This document shows positions 10,524 through 22,418 of a stretch of 64,000 nucleotides of DNA, piece after piece; positions within the stretch are counted from its first letter, which is position 1, and every line of letters starts with the position of its first letter. The notes under the pieces were generated by a model. The model did no database searches. It was not told where the DNA came from and saw only the letters and a program-made list of their open reading frames with translations. The stretch comes from Siderastrea siderea. Taxonomy: Eukaryota > Cnidaria > Anthozoa > Scleractinia > Rhizangiidae. The DNA lies in assembly GCA_964030785.1 (NCBI GenBank), contig OZ034975.1, forward strand, positions 3,056,855-3,120,854. The letters are read 5' to 3'. The translations under genes were made by a program, and so were the position numbers.

Positions 10524-12660
10524 ATTTATCTACCGCTGTTTCCCGGTGGTTCAACAGCGCTTTACAGATGTTTAAAATTTGCTAAATGCTAAAAACTGTT
10601 AAAAACTGTCTAAATGTAAAAAAGAAAGAAAATATCCTTGTTTAAAAAAAATTATAACAAAAGAGAAAATCACCTTCCGTAGTAAGTATTTATAAAAAGA
10701 TGTTTTTTGAGACTGCTTTTAAAAATGTCAACTGATGCTGAATCTTTGACAGATTGGGGTAGGGCATTCCACAGCGATGCTGTAGCAACAGCAAAGGAAC
10801 GCCCACCATAAGATTTAAGATTATAGGTAGGATTCAAAAGCAAGTTTCTTGCGGATGTACGAAGTAATCTTGGAGGTTGATAATAACTGTAGTCAGTTAG
10901 ATAAGTAGGAGCTTGGTTGTGTAGCGCTTTAAATGTAATCAGAAGAATCTTAAAGTTTATCCACTGTTCGATAGGAAGCCAATGCAGTTCCCTGAGAAGA
11001 GGCGTTTGTGATCATACTTTAATTTCTGGACTGGTATACTATTCTTGCAGCAAAATTTAACACTCGCTAGAGCCTATGTAGTAAATATTTTGGAGCAACA
11101 TGTAGCAAAGAGTTGCAATAATCAATCTTTGAAGTTTTGATTTAAAAGATATGTAAAAATGTGAATCGTCCGCATAGAAATGGCAATTGAAATTATGTCG
11201 CTTGGCAATGTATGTTGAGTGAGTTATCATTAGTAGTTTTTAATTCTAACTCTTAGTAGTTTCTAGTTTTGACTCTATGCGAATTCGTTTTTGTATTTTT
11301 AGATTGTATTTTAGAAAGTTAGGTGTCCTCAATTAGCAGTGGGGAATCCCCTCTGCTAGATTTTTGCTTGACACGTTAATAAAGTCGTTATTATTATAGC
11401 GCCCAAGGGAGAAGTGTATAGAAAAAATAATATTGGTCCCGAAACAGAGCCCTGTGGGACACCTTGTGTGAGATGTGATAAATGCAATGAGGTGCCGTTT
11501 ACTTTTACAAATTGCGTGTGATCAGACAGATATGAAACAAACCAATCAAGAGCCTTATTACAAATCTCAAAGCGTGCTGATAACCTCTTTAGTAAAATCC
11601 TGTGGTCCACAGTGTCAAATGCTGCCGATAAATCAAGAAGAACAAAGATAACTGAATATCCATTTTCGATGGCAGTAACAATGTCATTATACACTTTAAT
11701 TAGCGCAGTCCCTGTACTATGAAATTGTTTGTATGCTGACTGCAGAGGCTCATAAAGATGGTCATTTTCCAGGTAACTGGTTAGCTGAAGGGCAACAACC
11801 TTCTCAATTACCTTGGACAAAAAACTCGAATTAGAAACCGGACGATAGTTTTTAAACTCCTGCTGATCCAGATTTGTTTGTTTGTTTGTTTGTTTTTTCA
11901 GTTATGGTTTTAAAACAGCTTCCTTAAGATTAGTTGGCACAAACGCAGATTCCAATGACAATTTGACAATTCTGGTTATACCCGGCATCAAGACATCAAG
12001 ACTTTCAGTCAGAAGACAGGCCGGGAGAGAGTCGAAATCACAGAATTTCTTCGCTATAGGTCGGATTGTAGGCCAGAGATCACTAATAGTCACTTGATCA
12101 AAATGATCCAGGCAGCATGAAGATATTGGTGTATCCTGGTAACAGTACTAGTTAGAATTGTTAGGGCATCGCTGAACCAGGTCTCGATGAATAGTAGCAA
12201 TCTTTTCATTGAAGAATGTAAGAAAACTGTTAGCCAATTCATTCGCATTAATATGTGGTGGATATATTAAATCAGGCGTCACGTGAAGAAGTTTGCTAAC
12301 AACTCCAAATAACTTTTGTTGATTCGATTGGTTATCATTAACAATTTGGGAGTAATATTCAGTTCTAGATGACCACAGAAGTCGATTAACCAACCGACAC
12401 TGTTGAGTAAACCTCAGACGATCGGACGGTAGTCGACTTTTCCGCCATCGTCTTTTCAGCCTTTGCCTTTTTTCGATGTTGATTTCATTGGAATACCATG
12501 GTGCGGCTGGACGAATGGTAACTACACGGGTAGAAGAGGGAGCGTAACAATCCAAAATTCTCGACCGTTCTGAATGATAACGAGCAATCATTGGTCGCTT
12601 TGTACTGATACTTTCCTCAGTTAGTGTCTTAGTTTGCTGAATCATGAAACATGAGCGATA
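10523..12660 (-). mobile_element. APE-type non-LTR retrotransposon (LINE), 5'-truncated, duplicate A
   Basis: Minus strand. A linker region (12,645-12,148) precedes an RT frame (11,820-11,398), which includes [18 protein letters not shown] and the [18 protein letters not shown] motif. After a roughly 190-bp interruption the frame resumes with the active site FYADDSHFYI (about 11,150-11,205). The C-terminal part follows (a LWNALPQSVKDS-type segment near 10,740-10,780), then a 3' UTR and the AAT tail. The endonuclease present in copy B (62,240-61,851) is missing here, replaced by repeat R at about 12,660. Stops and frame changes indicate a dead copy. Confidence 0.8.
11212..11397 (+). mobile_element. 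Short insertion interrupting the LINE RT frame (LINE 3'-end-like)
   Basis: Duplicate B reads straight from CTTGGCAATA into CCGCCCAAGG (around 60,500-60,520). Copy A has about 186 bp between the same flanks, ending AATAAAGTCGTTATTATTAT. The polyadenylation-like end followed by a simple ATT repeat suggests a 5'-truncated 3' end of another LINE on the + strand. It splits the RT frame between the PQG and FYADD motifs. Exact ends are uncertain by a few bases. Confidence 0.6.
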
Positions 12661-13560
12661 AAACGAGCGATGTAGTCGGCTGACTGGACCATGTGAAAAA
12701 CGGACTTTGAGAAAATCTAGTCTTTGATCATGAACTGGGTCTTAAGATAGGAAACTGTTTCATAGGAAAATGGTTTCAAAAACTCGTCCTAACAGTGTTA
12801 TGCTTGTGGGCCCGAAAGGAACGTTGGGAGCTCCCAAGCAAAAGTGATGAGGATGTTCTTACATCCATATTCCCTGGAGGAGGTTTTTGACGCTTAATTA
12901 CAGTGTTTGAATATCCGAATCAGATTTATAACAACTTAAATCCTAAAAAGGGACTAAGTAAAAAATATCACTGAAGAGAAAAAAAGAAAAAGAAAAGAGA
13001 GGAAAACATAGTAAGAGTGCCAGAAAATCTAATAAAAATCCAGTGAAGTGAAAAAGAAACTGTTTCGATTTAAAGTAACTAACGTTCTTTGCAAACCTTA
13101 CACGACGAAATTCTAACCGTGTAGTGTAAAGTCCGTTCTCGCGACGCATAGATCGAGTGTGAATGTCAGAACGTTTGCAGAACTTTTTCACTTTTTTGAC
13201 TTGCTTCATGTATGATCACGACGCATTTGCCCGAAAACTACAGTAACAAAAATAAAAGGAACCCTAAAAGTACCAGAATCTAGTTTGTGGGCGCGGCTTG
13301 AATTTATTTTTACCCCCTGCCAGTTGAATTCTGTTATAGTAAGTTTCGCTTTTATAAACACCCTGTACGTTACCAAACCAAAAGCTATTATCCCTAAAAG
13401 GTGTGGCGAACTGACCTCGGCCACTTTTTTGTGAGAGTCCTTCCCAGAAGTTGTAAGGCGGTGTTTGAATTGTAAAAGCGTAATCCAGACAAGTGCTGGA
13501 GGCAACGGAACCGACTGAACACTTCTCGGACAAAACCTGACAGACACTAGATAATAACTG
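12585..13560. repeat. Interspersed repeat R, partial copy joined to the LINE
   Basis: From about 12,585 the sequence leaves the LINE and matches repeat R (compare 63,100-64,000): GGTTTCAAAAACTCGTCCTA, then AAAAAGGGACTAAGTAAAAA, then AATCCAGACAAGTGCTGGAG. The minus-strand frames here (13,209-12,943, 13,730-13,206) are repeat-borne and not supported as genes. Confidence 0.7.
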
Positions 13561-14042
13561 TATGTTGCCGGCGCACAATCCAGACAAATAGGATAAACTG
13601 AGCACAAGTACTGTATAGTTCTTGTGCTAACCATATGAGGAACACACAAGTACATCTTACACTGTTTAACAGCAGAAGGTTTCTTCGACTCATCATTTAT
13701 ATTTTTAAATTGATCAGCAAAACAGAGCAAAACTTCCTTTGGTATTTAAAAATTATTATTTTAGACGCGAGCCTTGAAATTCATGGGAGGAATTTCAGTA
13801 AAAAAACAACTTTGTGCGACCCTTAGGCTGCGTACAAGGCACCTTTGAGAAAAGAAAGTCTTCGAATTTGCTGGACTTAAAAAATATATTATATGTTGTC
13901 ACAATTGTGCCTTTCAATGTCATAATCATATGCTTATCTTTTCCAGTTGCAGTGATATGGGTTTCTTACAAGGTGGCATTGATATATTATTTTAACGTTA
14001 AATGTAACATGCTTGCTTTTCTATCAAAGATTGTTCCAGTAG

Positions 14043-15081
14043 TTTGCACCGCTTCCAAAAGTATCAAGATTTACCAACCAAAGGAGCTATCGTTGTTGAA
14101 CAGTTCAGCATCAATGGAAGTCTGTTTCTCGCCTTCGCCAACTTTTATGGTGATACTGAGGGCCGCAACACGGACTCCTTCATCTACAAACTGAACGATT
14201 CAACTGGAAAGTTCTTCCTCTACCAGACCATAGACACTACAGGAGCACGGGACATCGAATATTTTATGATCTCTGATAAACATTACCTCGCCGTTGCTAA
14301 TCGCTTGAATGGAACTACACATCAACTGAACTCTGTTATTCACCAGTGGAATGGACACGAGTTTGTGTCTTTACAAAACATTGCAACAAATTCAGCAACA
14401 AGCTTCAATTTTTTTAAAATATTGCAGGAACTCTTTCTCGCCGTTACGAATTATGGAGGTATGAACTCAGTCATCTACAAATGGAAGGACAAGCAGTTTG
14501 AAAAGTTTCAGGAGATAGGAACAGAGGGAACCGGTCATGAAAGCACGGCGTTTGTAATAAACAATGAAACTTTCATTGCTTTTGCCAACTATAACAACCC
14601 CCAACAGCGGCATGCTCCACACTCCACTATATTCGAGTGGTCAGGAAACAACTTTGTCAAACTGCAGTCTCTTCAGACGTATGGAGCAATAGATGTGAAG
14701 TCCTTCAACATCAATGGTGACACATTTCTCGCCTTTGCCAATCACTGGGATGGAAGTAATTATAACATCGACTAGTTCATTTACAAGTGGGATGGCAGCA
14801 AGTTTGTCCTGTTTCAGTCTATCCCAACTCATAAAGCTTCCACCTGGAATCCATTTGTGATGTGCGGTCAAAAGTTCCTGGGAGTGGCTAATTACAATGA
14901 TAAGTCTGTGATATACCGGTACTCTGGAAAGCAGTTCACTCAGTACCAAGAGATATCAACTCAGGGGGCGAGGGGTATGACATCATTTGAGTACAGAGGA
15001 CACACATACCTCGCAATTGCAAATCTCAAGAACAATGATGGAAAATACAACATCAACAGCACGCTTTACAAATGGATCTAA
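14043..15081 (+). pseudogene. Gene A: seven-repeat EAR (EPTP) beta-propeller exon with premature stop
   Basis: One long frame from about 14,043 carries seven consecutive EAR/EPTP repeats of about 45-50 residues, each with a hydrophobic LAFAN/LAVAN-type core and a Y-K-W strand (e.g. SVIYKWKDKQFEKFQEI). Seven repeats match the seven-bladed propeller of the LGI, VLGR1 and TSPEAR families, which mediate extracellular binding. A TAG at 14,773-14,775 in repeat 5 (YNID-stop-FIYKW) stops the frame; it stays open in the same frame to the TAA at 15,079-15,081. It is probably the 3' coding exon of the EGF gene. The acceptor is uncertain (CCAG at 14,036-14,039 or GTAG ending 14,042). It could be a pseudogene, a nonsense allele or a sequence error. 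Confidence 0.8.
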
Positions 15082-15379
15082 AATTGACTTGCGCTAAATC
15101 AAAACTAGCAAATGAACTTTGCCAACGTAATTAAAAGTAGTGACAAAGCTAAAAGCTCGAATATTTCATTTCCTAGATGTAGAAACACAACTGACGACAA
15201 CAAAACTGACACAACATGTAGAAGCTCACATTATGTATGACAGTGAAACACTTTCTCTTTGGACAGTGTACGTGTGGTATGAACAGCGCCTTTCATTATG
15301 TCTTAAACTGTGTTAGAAGGTAACGCTAATTAAATAACACTTAATCTGAAGCGATTCTGTCATGCCGAACCACGCTGTT
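15082..15379. other. 3' flank of EAR exon
   Basis: AT-rich sequence after the EAR stop codon, probably 3' UTR and intergenic. I see no clear AATAAA signal close to the stop and no other feature. Confidence 0.4.
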
Positions 15380-15984
15380 GTAGATCATTTAAAACTTTCA
15401 AGTTCTTCGACAAAATAGTAGTGGCAAACACATCCGAACATACAAAGGTTAAATTTTAGCAGTATAGTTTATAGTTTGTATAACAATTCAATCCATATTA
15501 TCGGTGTATATATGGCAGTTATCGCGACCGTAATCGGTGGAGAACATGTTGGGCACTCGGTCCATACTGCAGTATAAGGAGCATAACTATCAGATGGCGG
15601 TTTTCATGGCGTGAAAATCAGATCACACGAAAGGGGTTTTAACGAAAACAACTTCTTGGTACTTTTTTTTAGCAGTTTGTTTTGCAAACAACAACGTGAA
15701 GTAACTAAAGTACGGGTTTTGTTTACAAACATATTTCTCAGTCTTTTTTGTTTGTTTGTTTGTTTGTTTGTTTGTTTGCATGTGCAATTTTACAAACGCT
15801 TTTTCCAACACCTAGAGGCATTTAAATGGATGAGAGATTTCAGAGAGAATAGCAAGATTCTTAAGAAAATTGGATATTCGTTTTCTAACAGTTTGTGCTC
15901 ATATTGAAAGCTTAAGCTCTCTTTCGCAGTACGGTCTCGGTTGCGATTCATTAATGTCTGAGACCAGGGTGAAATAAGGTACAA
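15380..15984. repeat. Interspersed repeat RB, copy 2
   Basis: Matches 8,960-9,590 and 58,700-59,210 through GTTGGGCACTCGGTCCATAC and GAAAGCTTAAGCTCTCTTTC. It includes a (TTTG)n tract at about 15,746-15,778. It runs straight into the first 21-bp minisatellite array. Confidence 0.75.
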
Positions 15985-16412
15985 CGGATCAGAAGGCGAG
16001 GGATCAGGGAACAGAGGGGTGGAATCAGAGATCTGGAGGGTGGGATCAGAGATCAGAGAGGTGGTATCAGAGATCAGAGGGGTGGGATCAGGGAACATAG
16101 GGCTGGGATCAGGGATCAAAAAGGGTGGGATCAGGGAACAGAGGGGTGGCATCAGGGATCCGAGGGGTGGGATCAGGGATCAGAGGGGTGGGATCAGGGA
16201 ACAGAGGGTGGGATCAGGGATCAGAAGGGTGGGATCAGTTATGAAAGGGGTGGGATCAGGGAACATAGGGGTGGGATCAGGGATCAGAGGGGTGGGATCA
16301 GGTATTTGAGGGGCGGAATCAGGTACTAGGGGGATGGGATCAGGAATCAATGAGGTGGGGCCATGGATGAAAGAGCTGGGATCAAGGATCAGGGATTAGA
16401 GGGGTGAGACCT
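15985..16412. repeat. 21-bp minisatellite, array 1
   Basis: Tandem 21-bp units around the consensus AGGGGTGGGATCAGGGATCAG, about 20 units with many variants (e.g. GGGAACAGA). G-rich on +, C-rich on -. The unit length is a multiple of three and stop-poor, so long artificial frames arise on both strands (VGSGIRG and IPDPTPL repeats). This is the most diverged of the arrays. Confidence 0.9.
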
Positions 16413-17450
16413 TGGCGCTTTTTTGGGGATCAGTCGAATCGGAATTTTCGGAGGAAAACAAGGTCATTCATAAAACATACTTCATTACAGTAGGAAAATT
16501 CAAAAACTCCCAGAATATGCACTCGGTCAAAATATTGTGATCAGTGTATATCATAAGCACGAGTTTTGCGAGGACAGCAAAACTTTGTCGGTAAGAGGAT
16601 AAAGCAGGGAGACAAGGAAGAGGGAGTGTCAGGGATAAAACGGAGGCGGAAATCGGGGAAGTATGGGACAAAAGCCGGGATGAGATGGCAATTGCGAGAG
16701 GGTGAGAAGCATGAGAAACTTTGCAATATTTCATGCATAGTATTTTGCAATAGCAAAAGAACAAACAGGCGTAAGCCGCCCTGACGGAAAAAAAAGAACC
16801 GGACTGAAGGATGCAGGAAATGGGAAGCTTATTCATCCTTCTCCCCCAAGTTCAGATTTTTTCATTGCTACAATTTCATTAATATTGCTTCTTAACTTGC
16901 AGTGATCACAGATGTGTCTAGAAGTAGTTGCATATGTGAGCGGTTTAAGAACCCTTAAGACATTATTTTACATAAATTTTTTCGTAGCTACATGTAAAAG
17001 CCCAGTTAACAGTAATTATCATAGATCGAGGTTCAGAATCGCATTAAGCAGGTGAAGGAATCTTAGAAGTAGTGCACATATATAAACACTTCTTTCAGAC
17101 TTTGATAAGTTGCATTTATGAGCTACCGCCTTAGGTCTGTAAGGAGTTACATTTTTTCCAGGCTGCATGTAGAATGCTAGTTAATTAACCAAGCGAATAT
17201 CAAGGTTTAAAATCGTTATTAGCTGGTGCAGAAATCTGAGCAGTAGTTCACACTCCTGTTAGACTTTGGTTAATCAGATAAATGAGCCATTTGAGAACTG
17301 TAGCAACATTACCTGTAAGAAGATAATATATCGTAGCTTTGCATATAATGCTGCTACTAACAATGCTAGATTGACTGAAATAAAGTTGAAATAAAGTAAG
17401 TTATCAACTGGCTATTTTATTCTCATTGTCCGTAAAAGAACATGTAGCGG
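16413..17450. repeat. Right flank of minisatellite locus 1 (duplicated at 34.6-35.56 kb)
   Basis: Starts with CAGTCGAATCGGAATTTTC and is paralogous to about 34,600-35,560 through GTGATCAGTGTATATCATAA and GCTAGATTGACTGAAATAAA. The frames at 16,468-16,836 are not conserved between the copies. It appears to be part of the same interspersed repeat that contains the array. Confidence 0.75.
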
Positions 17451-18402
17451 CAAGCAACTCTCAAGAATCATCAAGAGTTGTCGTGAGCCGGCAAAGACGA
17501 TAATCTAGGACTGTTTTACGGGCCTGACAAAATAAAGCACTGGGATGTAGAATAATCGACTAGATTTTATTCACTCGACACCAATTGTAGTAATCGTTGT
17601 TTAAGCTGTAAATTAAAATTTGGTTAAAATACAAACAACTGAAAAAACGATGCCGGGCAAAAAGCATAAATCATTGACGATGCGACCCAGTGGTGCTCGG
17701 GGAAACGTGAAAACTTGCCTCTATTCTTAGACACGTGCACCTTACCATAGCACAGCATTAGCCGTGGTTACACCACCCTAGGCAAACATGATTTACCCAG
17801 TTTAATTTTCCCTTGTTAAGATAGCTGGGGTTTTTATTTACCTGGGTAATAAAGGTTACATGTACCCAAGGAGTTTTTCTGGCTGGGTAATGTGTACTGG
17901 TCCGTCATTTTTTTTAATTTTACTGCTACAGCGACGCTTAGCTCTTTCATACGTAAAGTTTTTCCTTATGAACCAAATGTTATGCACTATGCATAAAGGC
18001 AATCGCACACAATGTTTGGCCCGAACAAATGATGCTTTACTGAATCTATCGGGCTTTCGATGAAGTACAAATAAATCTTGCATCTTTGAAAATGATATGG
18101 AAAACTGTAAAATCGTTGTGACGTACTTTCTCGTTTCTCGTGTAAATCTTAACTCTCGATAAGTAACTCGACAACAGCTCGGTAGCAACTCGATAAAAAC
18201 TCGATAACAACTAACTAAAGCTATGGAAAACTATCCTTTTATCGAAATCTTAAAATAACATGACGTCATAATCCTATTAATTTTCGCCCGGAAACTTCTT
18301 AGAAACTTCAAAATCACGTTCGTGACCCCAAATAAGCAGACGAAAAAACCATTTCGAACACATAGGCCACCAAATCAGTTCTTGGTCAGTTACATTTCCT
18401 GA
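17451..18402. other. Unassigned intergenic sequence
   Basis: AT-rich, with no recognisable gene, RNA or repeat border. Overlapping frames at 17,856-18,188 lack any known motif. Confidence 0.4.
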
Positions 18403-19641
18403 GAAATAAATAGGATGTTACTAAAACGGGGAATGGGGAATGGGGAATGGGGAATGAGAAATAATGGTCAGCGGTAATAGCTAAAAAAACAAGTTAGAGT
18501 TTGCGCAGTACGGCAAAGAGAGACGACTGGACTTGGTAAGCGAAAGATGGAAGGTAAGAATATTTATCTGTCAGTTTTTCCCGAGTTTTGGAATTATTGA
18601 GTTTCTGTTTATCATATCAAAATTAAAATGCCAAAACTGTTGTTTTGCAGGTAATGTGAGCGACGATAATGTTAAGGATCATGAGGTTTATATTGTTATC
18701 GACAGGTTGGTGTAAAAAGATTCGTATCACTTTGAGTACAGTCACTTCGAGTGTTATTATCAAAACCAAGAGCAAATGTTATGTGTATTTTGACGTTTTA
18801 GCGACGAACCAGTGACAGAAAATGATTCTATGTTTGCAAAATGGAGAGAATGAATCTTTGTTTAAGGTATGAAAACGTAGAATACGCCTTGAAAATTTAA
18901 ATTTTTTTGATTTAATGGCGTTCATATTTGAGTTACAATGTAGATTCATTTATGGTTTCAGAGAGAAAGAGCTGAGTGAAGTGACTAAAATATTGAGCTA
19001 TTCTCCATAATTCTTCTCTGGGATATTTTCTTTTTAATTGAAGAACAGCTTAATATTGCAGTCACTTCACTCAATTCTTTCTGCAAACCATAAATGAATC
19101 TAGATTGTAACTCAAATATGAACGCCATTATATAAAGTCAATTCAAAATTCGATGGCAAGTGCTCTAACAGTTAAGCAACAGTCGGTTTAAATTTTCAAG
19201 CCGTATTCAACGTTTTCGTACCTTAACTAAAGATTCATTCTCGCCTGTTCAAACATAGAATCATCCTCTGTCACTGGTTCGTCGCTAAAACATCAAAATA
19301 CAGAGAACATGAAAGTTACACTCGAAGTGACTGTACTGAAAGTGATACGAATCTTTTTACACCACCCGTCGATAATGATGACCTCGTGATCCTAGACATT
19401 ATTGTCACTTTCATTACCTGCAGTTCAATAGTTTTGGTTAATTTCAAAATCTCAGGAAATACTGACAGATAAACATTCTTACCTTCCATCTTTCGCTTAC
19501 CACGTGCAGTCCTTGTCTCTTTGCCATACTGCACAGACTCCAACTTAATTTTTTAGGCATTACCGCTGACCACTATTTCTCATTCCCCATTCCCCATTCC
19601 CCATTCCCCATTCCTCCCTTTAGTAACATCCGAAATAAATA
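18403..19641. mobile_element. 1.2-kb foldback element with 10-bp target duplication (MULE-like)
   Basis: 18,413-19,631 is an imperfect palindrome with arms of roughly 600 bp meeting near 19,020. It opens GGATGTTACTAAA and closes TTTAGTAACATCC. Both arms carry (GGGGAAT)n subterminal tracts and matching inner blocks, e.g. GCGAAAGATGGAAGGTAAGA on the left and its complement near 19,485. It is flanked by a perfect 10-bp direct repeat GAAATAAATA (18,403-18,412 and 19,632-19,641). Long inverted arms with 9-11 bp duplications are typical of Mutator-like foldbacks. No transposase is present. Confidence 0.85.
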
Positions 19642-19674
19642 TATTCGATACAAATATTAAAAAACGTGCGTTAA

Positions 19675-20010
19675 ACGGTACCTCGCCGTAGCTAGTCGCC
19701 AAAATGGAGCTACACATCAACTGAACTCTGTTATTTGCCAGCGGAATGGACACCAGTTTTTAACTTAACAAAACATTCTAACAAATTTAGCAACAAGCTT
19801 AATTTTTTTTTTTGAAACACAGCAGGAAATGTTGCTCGCCGTTACGAATTCGTTTCCAAAGTCGGCAGTCATCTAAAGATGGAAAGACAACCAGTTTGAA
19901 AAGTTTCAGGAGATAGGGACCGAAGAAGCTCAAGCGAGCGCGGCGTTTGTAATAAAAAATGAAACTTTCATTGTTTTTGCCAACTATTACAACTCCCAGC
20001 AGGGGCGAGC
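19675..20010 (+). pseudogene. Decayed EAR-repeat exon fragment
   Basis: Matches about 14,285-14,625 of the gene A EAR exon. Recognisable stretches include GGAGCTACACATCAACTGAA, the segment corresponding to KQFEKFQEIGTE, and CATTGTTTTTGCCAACTATT. It has stops (for example ATCTAA where the parent reads ATCTAC), frame changes and a missing glycine-rich segment. Downstream it joins repeat RB and minisatellite array 2, in the same order as EAR exon, RB, array 1 on the left, so this is a partial duplicate of that locus. Confidence 0.8.
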
Positions 20011-20019
20011 TGTCAACTG

Positions 20020-20343
20020 GGGACCATGTTGGGTACTCGGTCCACACATGTTTTTATCGCGTGAAAATCAAATCACACGAAAGGTTTTTAAATGAAAACA
20101 ACTTCTTGGTACATTTTTTTAGCAGTTCAGCTACTTGCAGATAGCAATGTGAAATAACTTAAGTATGGGTTTTGTTTACAAACGTATTTCTTATTTTGTT
20201 CTTTAAGTTAACATTTTTTGTTTGTTTGCATTTTTAATTTTACAAACGCTTTTTCCCACACCTAGAAGCATCTAAACAAATGAGAGAATTCCGGAGGAAT
20301 CGCAAGAACCTTTTGAAAAATTGAACTTCGTCTTCCAACGTAA
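20020..20343. repeat. Interspersed repeat RB, copy 3 (partial)
   Basis: Contains CATGTTGGGTACTCGGTCCA and continues to GAATCGCAAGAACCTTTTGA, matching the RB copies at 9.2 and 15.5 kb. It abuts array 2. Confidence 0.7.
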
Positions 20344-20733
20344 TGAGATCAGGGATTAGGGGTAGGATCAGGGATCAGAGGGGTTGGATGAGTTATTAGA
20401 AGGGTCTGAACAGGGATCAAAGGGGTGGGATCAGGCATCAATGGGGTGGGATCAGGGATTAGAAGGGTGGGATCAGGGATTAGAGGGGTGGGATTAGGGA
20501 CCAGAGGGGTGGGATCAGGAATCAGAGGGGTGGGAGATCAGGGATCAGAGGGGTGGGATCAGGGATTAGAGGGGTGGGATCAGGCATCAATGGAGTTGAA
20601 TCAGGGATCAGAGGGGTGGGATCAGGAATCAGAGGGTCAGAGGGGTGGGATCAGGGATCAGAGGGGTGGGATCAAGGATTAGAGGGGTGGGATCAGGCAT
20701 CAATGGGGTGGAATCAGGGATCAGAGGGGTGGG
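20344..20733. repeat. 21-bp minisatellite, array 2
   Basis: About 18 units of the same 21-bp consensus as array 1, including the landmark GGTTGGATGAGTTATTAGAA (20,384), which also occurs four times in array 3. Some units are partially deleted. Frames read through it on both strands are artefacts. Confidence 0.9.
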
Positions 20734-22250
20734 GTAAAATGGGGTGTATGTATTGGGGTGGTTGTTGTGAGTAGTAAAATAAACATATAAATTTATTAAC
20801 GTTGTATGTTAATTGAGAGAGCGACCTCTGCAAAGCAGCACACTGCCAGCTCAATACAAAAGAAATATTTTAAAAAATCAAAACTTAAATTAAATTAAAT
20901 TTTTAGGGGAGGTCGGAGTTAGGCGAGCTATTATAAGTGCAATGGACCAGTCATAATATTTAGAGGTAATGGTAAAGGACCTGTGCGTTTAGTTTGCGTG
21001 GACGCGATCTGGTAGACATGTGGTAGTTGTGTGAAATTTGGCTTATTGTGTAGTGTATGTAGTTTTGTTTGTGTATGTAGATTTGTTTGTGTATGTAGAG
21101 TAAATATTGATTAGGTGGATAATTTTCTTAGAGTGAATGATCTATAAAAATCTGTAATTATGTGGTCTTTTTTGCGATTTCAGCATTCTTTCCTGAGGAA
21201 CCAGTATAATATATAGAGTATCAGCATAAAAGATTTTCGCTCTTTAGTTTGTCGTAATTTTAATTTTCATCCACATGAATAAGTAAACGTTTTTTACAAC
21301 AATGAACAAGTTTTGTACATTAATTATTTGCTGTGTATCTCTTCGTCCATTTAAAAATCGCCAGTCTTGGTGTAAAATGTCAAAATAAAACCAAATGTCT
21401 GCCTTTCTTTCTCTGTTGCTTAGTAAAAAATCCAGTTGCCGGGCTCTTTTTTCTGCTTTTCGTTCATTCCCCCAATATTGAGACGTAAGTACCCATTCGG
21501 CTATGATATTTGGGGAGCCTCTATTGCCAATGAGGAACAGAAACAGCTTAAAGGTATCTTTATCGGTAATGGTTTTTGTCAGAAAATACGTTTGATGTCG
21601 GAAGGCCAGGAATTGAGAGGATAGAATGCATCGCCGTTGATAGAGTGGAAGAGGTCTTGTCGTTTCAGGATGGTGGTAGATTTGGAGTTATTAGAGAAGT
21701 TTGATTGGTAGAGGTTGAGGAAGAAATGGTTGTCTGTATGACTCATTAGTGCAGCTTAGTATTGAGATGTCTGTAGAGGATAAGAATTATAATATATAAA
21801 TATAATCAAAATTTTTTGTTTTTTAGATAACTGAGGTCAAAAAGAATAATTGAAGGAGAAGACAGGAATAAAATGGAGAAATAAAACAGAAAATGTGATA
21901 TAAGATAAAATTTGTTGTTAGATGGAGACAGAGAGAGAACAATCCGAAAGGACTTCTGATATAGGATATAAGATTAAGGATGCATAGACACCGTGGCTCC
22001 TGTAATGTTGTGAGTCGTCAGGGGCAAAGCACAACTGAGCAGGGATGTTTCTAGTCCGGCGCCAGACCTTTGCCCGACATCCCCGTGTCGAGTCCTGGAA
22101 AAACAGATTAAGGAGAACGAGGGATATATAGCAAGAGGCAAGAAAGTGTAAGACGGTAGCAAAAGAAAAGTGTATGGTGGCCGGTAGAAAAACCGACTCT
22201 TCCAGAAAGAAACAGCAAATACGTATAAGAACCAAAAATAAAATAAAAAA
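20734..22250. other. Unassigned AT-rich intergenic sequence
   Basis: No gene recognised. Local repeats such as TTTGTTTGTGTATGTAGA (about 21,063-21,100) are present. Short minus-strand frames at 22,235-21,918 have no known domain. Confidence 0.4.
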
Positions 22251-22253
22251 GAA

Positions 22254-22288
<35 letters not shown>

Positions 22289-22301
22289 AGAAGAAGAAGA
22301 A
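22251..22301. repeat. (GAA)n microsatellite
   Basis: A run of GAA triplets with one GAGGAA interruption, about 50 bp, purine-only on the + strand. It lies just upstream of the Penelope-like insertion. Confidence 0.9.
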
Positions 22302-22418
22302 AATGAATTAAAATTGTTTGAATCGAAATTTATTGTATAATTTATTTATATAAACATGGGCCGGGTGTAGAATTTATGGGAGACAAACAATGCAAATCAA
22401 CAAGTTCTTTGAAGTTGA

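Noticed and set aside
10321..10575. Asn-rich frame
   Set aside because: Translation of the AAT microsatellite at the LINE tail.
13206..13730. 174-codon minus-strand frame
   Set aside because: Falls in interspersed repeat R and flank, not conserved in the 63-64 kb copy, no domain.
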